Assembly: GCF_902809865.1 (NCBI RefSeq)
Contig: NZ_CADDWH010000001.1
Location: forward strand, 434,001 to 498,000
Length of the DNA stretch: 64,000 nucleotides
Reading direction: 5' to 3'
Source: Halobacillus sp. Marseille-Q1614
GTDB taxonomy: Bacteria; Bacillota; Bacilli; Bacillales; Halobacillaceae
Part shown: positions 60,004 to 64,000 of the stretch, in pieces
Numbering within the stretch: the first letter of the stretch is position 1
How the letters are laid out: each line of letters starts with the position of its first letter
The notes under the pieces: generated by a model
Seen by the model: the letters and a program-made list of their open reading frames with translations, nothing else
The model's database searches: none
What the model was told of the DNA's origin: nothing
Made by a program: the position numbers and the translations under genes

Positions 60004-60651
60004 TTGGGGCAGCTTAGTTAAATTTTCTATTATATAGGAAGGTGCAATTCCGATTCGCGGCCACTCTGTTTTCGAGCGGTTCACCCATGCTGTATGGAAC
60101 CCATAGCTTGCAGCTCCGGCAATATCCCATGGATTGCTGGAAAAGAAAAGAATCTCTTCCTTATCTGCGTTTACCTGCTTTTTCGCATATTCATAAGCTT
60201 CTGCCTGAGGCTTATAGACTTTCGGCTCATCAGCACTCATAATAGAAAAGCTGGACGTTAGATAATTATTTTCAAGCAGAGGCTCCAGCATAGAAAGGGT
60301 GCCATTGGAGAAGATCATTAATTCTTTGTCTTCATTCACTGCTTTCATTTTTAAAACTTCTTCATAAGGTGTTAACTTTTTATACTGCTCCATTAGTTCT
60401 TCTATAACAGAAGAAGAAGCACTCACCTCATTTTCGGCTAAAGCATCCTGCAGGGACCAAAGGGTGATTTGGTCAAAAGGGACATAATCATCCACCAACT
60501 GGCGAATCATAAAGTAATGCACTTGTTTCTGGCGCCAGTCCTGGCTGATTTGACCGGCTTTATCAGGATAATGATCTTCCAGCCGTTCTTTGACGGAATG
60601 GACATCAAACAGCGTCCCATAGGCATCAAAAAGATAAGCTTTATACTTCAT
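60001..60651 (-). CDS. Haloacid dehalogenase, type II (HAD superfamily)
   Basis: A 216-residue cytoplasmic hydrolase. HAD motif I YLFDAYGTLFDV (nucleophile Asp at residue 9), motif II IFSNGTLSML near 114, motif III lysine in EPKVYKPQAEAYEYA near 148 and motif IV SSNPWDIAGAASYGF near 175. The DAYGTL and SSNPWDIAGA spellings are those of type II L-2-haloacid dehalogenases, which hydrolyse 2-haloalkanoic acids; a general phosphatase role is less likely with these motifs. AAGGAGG precedes the ATG. Confidence 0.87.
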   Translation of the reverse strand: MKYKAYLFDAYGTLFDVHSVKERLEDHYPDKAGQISQDWRQKQVHYFMIRQLVDDYVPFDQITLWSLQDALAENEVSASSSVIEELMEQYKKLTPYEEVLKMKAVNEDKELMIFSNGTLSMLEPLLENNYLTSSFSIMSADEPKVYKPQAEAYEYAKKQVNADKEEILFFSSNPWDIAGAASYGFHTAWVNRSKTEWPRIGIAPSYIIENLTKLPQ

Positions 60652-60690
60652 TAAGGAAAACCTCCTTTTGAAAGTGGTGGTACCCTTGTT

Positions 60691-60710
60691 GAGCTGTTTA
60701 TAAACAGCAC
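60691..60710. promoter_or_regulatory. Perfect 16-bp palindrome, possible operator
   Basis: GCTGTTTATAAACAGC (60693-60708) is a perfect inverted repeat, in the divergent region between the HAD gene and ctaA. Such symmetric sites are often bound by dimeric regulators; the regulator is unknown. Confidence 0.35.
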
Positions 60711-60858
60711 TATAGAGCTAAGCGCTTCCAATGGGGAGTTCACAAAAAATTCACCACCGTTCGCGTGTTTTTTAGCTTATGAAACAAGAATTTCGTGATA
60801 TGATTTGATAGTAAGACCAATTTATCTAATGAGTTCTATATATAGAAAGGGTAAGACG

Positions 60859-61743
60859 ATGAAGAAATTCTCAATCCTAACAACGGTCGTCACGTTTATC
60901 GCACTCATTCTTGGAAACTTAGTAGTTGCTACTAATTCAGGTGATGCCTGCGGAACAACGTGGCCGGTTTGTAATGGTCAAATCATACCTGACATCACAA
61001 ACTATCACGTCATCATAGAATATTCGCATCGGCTGATGGTGCCGTTACTTGCAATCCTTACATTTATTAATGCGGTGGGAGCGATAAGAAAGCATCGTAG
61101 AAGCCGGCCCGTGTTGATTTTAGCAATCGCAAGCCTTGGGATGCTTATTTTTCAGTCTGCCATTGGCGGCCTGAATGTACTACTTGGTACCCCGCCTGGA
61201 TTTACAACATTAGATGTTACATTTAGCCAGGTACTGCTGCTGATTCTCGTGCTGCTCAGCTACAGCCTTCACGAAAAGAAAAAAGAACTGGACCAAGTTA
61301 GCTGGTCGACCGTAAGTATGAGCTACAGGGCATTCGTCCTCGGGTTTGCCGTATATGTGGCCCAGGTCATCCTTGGAGCATTCTTTAAGCATAGCCGGGC
61401 AAGCAACGTACTGCTTGAAATTCCTGCAGCGGAATACTTGATTCGCAGTGAATCACTTGCCAATGTTGTTTACTCTCTTCACTGGGTAGCTACTGTGGTT
61501 ATTTTTGTGGCTGCTCTCTGGTATGTAATTTACGCGACAAGGTTTCAATACCACCGCTCTTTAGCATGGGCTTATTTAGTGACCATCCTGTTAAATGCAG
61601 CGGTTGGCTTTGTGATCGTAATTACAGGAAACGTCGTTCTAGCGTCTTCCATTCATATGATCATTTCTACGATTACGATGGTCATAGGCGGAATGATTCT
61701 TGGAGGTTACTGGTTTAAACTGCAAAAAAAATCAATTGCATAA
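60859..61743 (+). CDS. ctaA: Heme A synthase CtaA
   Basis: A 294-residue membrane enzyme with eight helices that oxidises heme O to heme A for terminal oxidases. The cysteine pair in SGDACGTTWPVCNGQIIP (residues about 30-47) is the functional pair in the first outer loop, and IIEYSHRLMVPLL near residue 55 holds the first heme-ligand histidine with its catalytic glutamate; VYSLHWVATVV and SSIHMIISTI give the other histidines. The frame is open to 60805, but AGAAAGGGTAAG precedes ATG 60859. No ctaB lies next to it in this window. Confidence 0.92.
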   Translation: MKKFSILTTVVTFIALILGNLVVATNSGDACGTTWPVCNGQIIPDITNYHVIIEYSHRLMVPLLAILTFINAVGAIRKHRRSRPVLILAIASLGMLIFQSAIGGLNVLLGTPPGFTTLDVTFSQVLLLILVLLSYSLHEKKKELDQVSWSTVSMSYRAFVLGFAVYVAQVILGAFFKHSRASNVLLEIPAAEYLIRSESLANVVYSLHWVATVVIFVAALWYVIYATRFQYHRSLAWAYLVTILLNAAVGFVIVITGNVVLASSIHMIISTITMVIGGMILGGYWFKLQKKSIA

Positions 61744-61744
61744 A

Positions 61745-61786
61745 AAAGGAGGATGTCGCGAATAACTCGACATCCTCTTTTTTTGT
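61745..61786 (+). terminator. Terminator of ctaA
   Basis: GAGGATGTCG / CGACATCCTC hairpin followed by TTTTTTT. Confidence 0.9.
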
Positions 61787-61879
61787 TTTTGATTCCTAAC
61801 AGGGGGGCGGATTATGAGTAAGGAATTGTGTCAGAAAAACAATTGTTAATATTTCGCTTATATGTGGTATGGCGTTAAT

Positions 61880-61976
61880 ATCGCGAGACTCCTGCTTAAA
61901 AAACGAGCGACCCGAGACCTCGCAGAGTGGATTTCGCGAGGAGGCTCGGGCGTTCGTCTGCGAAAAAGCGAGTGGT
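61880..61976. repeat. Dispersed intergenic palindromic repeat (copy 6, the most complete)
   Basis: ATCGCGAGACTCCTGCTTAA, AAAACGAGCGACCCGAGACC, a GCGAGGAGGCTCGGGCGTTC arm and GTCTGCGAAAAAGCGAGTGG. It is an imperfect palindrome (CCCGAG / CTCGGG; CTCGC). The other copies in this window match parts of it. Confidence 0.7.
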
Positions 61977-62010
61977 ATTCGGTCCAAGAAATAAAAATCA
62001 TGAGCCTTTT

Positions 62011-64000
62011 CTATTGAAATAGTTCTCGGATTTCCTGTTCGCTTAGGGATGTAAGCATTGATTCTCCTGGCTGGATAATCTGGTCTACTAAATCCCGTTT
62101 TCTCTGCTGGAGCTGGAAGATCCGTTCTTCAATCGTTCCTTCAGAGATCATTCGAATCACTTGAACAACCTTTTCCTGACCGATCCGGTGAGCGCGTCCT
62201 GCTGCTTGTTCCTCAATCGCCGGGTTCCACCATAAATCATATAGAATGACAGTGTCAGCACCTGTTAAGTTAAGCCCTGTCCCTCCAGCTTTTAGCGAAA
62301 TAAGGAAGGCATCTTTTTCTCCTTCATTAAATCGTTCCACCATCTCAAGACGGCGGTCACTCTTCGTACTGCCGTCTAAATAAAAGAGGTCCAGCCCTTC
62401 GTTTGTCAGTTCCTGCTGAAGAATGCGAAGCATACTGGCGAATTGGGAGAAGATGAGAACACGGTGACCTCCTTCTTTCAATTCACTCGTCAGCTCTTTC
62501 AACTGCTCAAGCTTCCCTGATGTTCCTTCGTAGTTTTCAAGGAAGAGGCCAGGGTGGCAGCAGATTTGACGTAGACGGGTCAGTCCCGCTAATATCTCGA
62601 GTTTGCCCCGCTGCAGCCCTTTCGCTGCAATCGTCTCCTGCACATCTGACTGAATTTTTTCCAGGTAGCCTAAATAAACTTCTTTCTGCTGGCGCGACAA
62701 TTCTGAGTATTGGACGGTTTCTATCTTATCCGGCAATTCTTCTAACACTTCTGTCTTCATTCTTCTTAAAATAAACGGACGTGTCATGCGGGCGATTTTT
62801 TCTGGCTTCATTTGCAGGAACTTTTTCTTGCTCGTATAAAAGCCGGGCATGATTGTCCGGAACAGCGACCATAACTCCTGCAGTGAATTTTCAATAGGAG
62901 TCCCGCTTAATGCAAAGCGATGGGACGCTTTTATTCCGCGTACAGCCTGCGATGTTTTTGTAGATTCATTTTTAATTGCCTGGGCTTCGTCTAAAATCAT
63001 CGCATGAAACACCCGTCCTGAATAGAATTCGGCATCCTGGCGAAGAAGAGGATAGGATGTAATTAAGATATCTACATCACTCAACTCAATCAGTTCACTG
63101 CGGGCGGCTGGGTCGCCAGTAATCACCTGGACAGTTAGTGAAGGAGCGAATTTTTCAATCTCCTTTTTCCAGTTGTAAACGAGCGAAGCAGGCGTCACAA
63201 TCAGTACGGGCTGCTTCAGCCGTTGTGCTTCCTTTTCATAAAGAATAAAAGCAATGCTCTGCAGTGTCTTTCCAAGTCCCATATCATCCGCGAGAACACC
63301 ACCAAGCCCGTAAGTTGCCAGTGTTTTTAACCAGCGGAAGCCTGTCAGCTGATAGGACCGGAGTTCAGCTTGTAAGTTATCCGGCGGATGAATGTTAAAT
63401 GTTTCCGGGGATTTCAGTCTTTCAACAAGCTGAGTAAAACGCTCGTTTCGCTCAGTGTCTTTTAAGTCGAGAGTATCGTTCACCTGCAGACTTCTTACTT
63501 TAGCCACTTGAAGCTCAGAGTCTTTAATATCACTTGAAGATAATTCGAGCTCATCGGCCAGTGAGCGAAAGCGTCTGAATGATTCTGACGTCAGGGAAAG
63601 CAAAGATCCATTTGATAAACGATAGTAACGTTTCTTCTCGATAGCGGCTCTTAAAGCGTTCGTTATGTCATCGTCTGAAATTCCTTCAATTTCAAATCGG
63701 ATATCAAGCCAGCTGCCTTCTGATTCAATATTCACCGAAGGGATCAGCTCATGAGTCTGATCTTCAATTAAAGAGCGTACAGAAGAAGATGTGTACACAT
63801 GGGCCAGCTCATTTAACAGGGGAAGATACTTCGTTAAAAACTCATCTAGCGCTTCATCATCTTCGATATAAACTGTCTCTCCGTCAAATTTGAATTCGGC
63901 TAGTTCAATGATATGAATTATCGATTGTTCAGTCTGCCGATCCCGCTGAATGATTTGCGATTGACCGGGTGGGTAATGAAAAGGTCTGATCACATGGTCT
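62011..64000 (-). CDS. SNF2-family DEAD/DEAH helicase, C-terminal part (start outside window)
   Basis: An ATP-driven DNA translocase of the Snf2/RapA-like group. The frame is open to the window edge, so the N-terminus is missing (full-length relatives such as B. subtilis YwqA have about 900 residues; at least 662 are seen here). Motifs: I ADDMGLGKTLQSIAFI, II LDEAQAIKNESTKTS, III ALSGTPIENSLQELW, V GGTGLNLTGADTVILYDLWW and VI AGRAHRIGQEKVVQVI, all in order in the C-terminal 450 residues. It probably remodels protein-DNA or RNA polymerase complexes; its cellular role is not established. Confidence 0.92.
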   Translation of the reverse strand, partial: DHVIRPFHYPPGQSQIIQRDRQTEQSIIHIIELAEFKFDGETVYIEDDEALDEFLTKYLPLLNELAHVYTSSSVRSLIEDQTHELIPSVNIESEGSWLDIRFEIEGISDDDITNALRAAIEKKRYYRLSNGSLLSLTSESFRRFRSLADELELSSSDIKDSELQVAKVRSLQVNDTLDLKDTERNERFTQLVERLKSPETFNIHPPDNLQAELRSYQLTGFRWLKTLATYGLGGVLADDMGLGKTLQSIAFILYEKEAQRLKQPVLIVTPASLVYNWKKEIEKFAPSLTVQVITGDPAARSELIELSDVDILITSYPLLRQDAEFYSGRVFHAMILDEAQAIKNESTKTSQAVRGIKASHRFALSGTPIENSLQELWSLFRTIMPGFYTSKKKFLQMKPEKIARMTRPFILRRMKTEVLEELPDKIETVQYSELSRQQKEVYLGYLEKIQSDVQETIAAKGLQRGKLEILAGLTRLRQICCHPGLFLENYEGTSGKLEQLKELTSELKEGGHRVLIFSQFASMLRILQQELTNEGLDLFYLDGSTKSDRRLEMVERFNEGEKDAFLISLKAGGTGLNLTGADTVILYDLWWNPAIEEQAAGRAHRIGQEKVVQVIRMISEGTIEERIFQLQQRKRDLVDQIIQPGESMLTSLSEQEIRELFQ

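Noticed and set aside
1-64000. tRNA, rRNA or CRISPR arrays
   Set aside because: No tRNA-like cloverleaf, rRNA segment or regularly spaced direct repeats were seen by eye in the window.

Overview
The window is chromosomal DNA from a low-GC Firmicute of the family Bacillaceae. Three things point there: AGGAGG-type ribosome binding sites with ATG, GTG and TTG starts; a gene order that follows the Bacillus subtilis tagO-yvhJ-yvyE-degSU-comF-flgM...hpf-secA-prfB-cccB-ftsEX-ctpB-minJ region; and many acidic proteins, suggesting a moderately halophilic genus such as Halobacillus or Virgibacillus (genus is inference). No rRNA, tRNA or CRISPR array was seen.

Region 1 (1-23.98 kb) is a cell-surface polymer locus. 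It holds the end of pgcA and all steps of poly(glycerol phosphate) wall teichoic acid synthesis: a TagO-type initiating transferase, TagA, a TagB-like primase, TagD, TagF and the TagGH exporter. It also holds a second TagO paralogue, a third and much larger glycerophosphotransferase, an acyltransferase and a repeat-rich glucosaminidase autolysin. A minus-strand trio (glycosyltransferase, MurJ/Wzx-type flippase, O-antigen-ligase-like polymerase) and a plus-strand Wzz-like modulator with a tyrosine kinase suggest a second, Wzx/Wzy-type polysaccharide. The stretch from about 2.6 to 13.4 kb looks more AT-rich than its flanks, and a broken beta-propeller gene lies at its edge.

Region 2 (24-28.4 kb) has been reshaped by mobile DNA. 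An intact IS3-family element (1475 bp, 3-bp target duplication) and an 809-bp IS1182-like remnant (14-bp inverted ends, 10-bp duplication) each sit inside a rho-independent terminator hairpin. Between them is a class-I cyclic-di-GMP riboswitch leading a 46-codon TTG-started sinI homologue, which links c-di-GMP to the biofilm anti-repressor family.

Region 3 (28.4-36.1 kb) carries an LCP ligase, yvyE, degS-degU, degV, comFA and comFC. It ends in pseudogenes of flgM and flgN. The later flagellar genes that should follow (flgK to fliT) are absent; a NitT/TauT-type ABC transporter and an acyltransferase occupy the space up to hpf. This looks like a deletion scar left by loss of the late flagellar operon.

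Region 4 (40.4-64 kb) is mostly conserved core: hpf with overlapping sigma-B and sigma-H promoters, secA, prfB with its programmed +1 frameshift, gtaB, a YitT protein, cccB, ftsEX with a coiled-coil M23 hydrolase, ctpB and minJ. A Fur-boxed siderophore ATPase, ctaA and a truncated SNF2 helicase follow. Degenerate copies of a dispersed palindromic repeat are scattered between genes.
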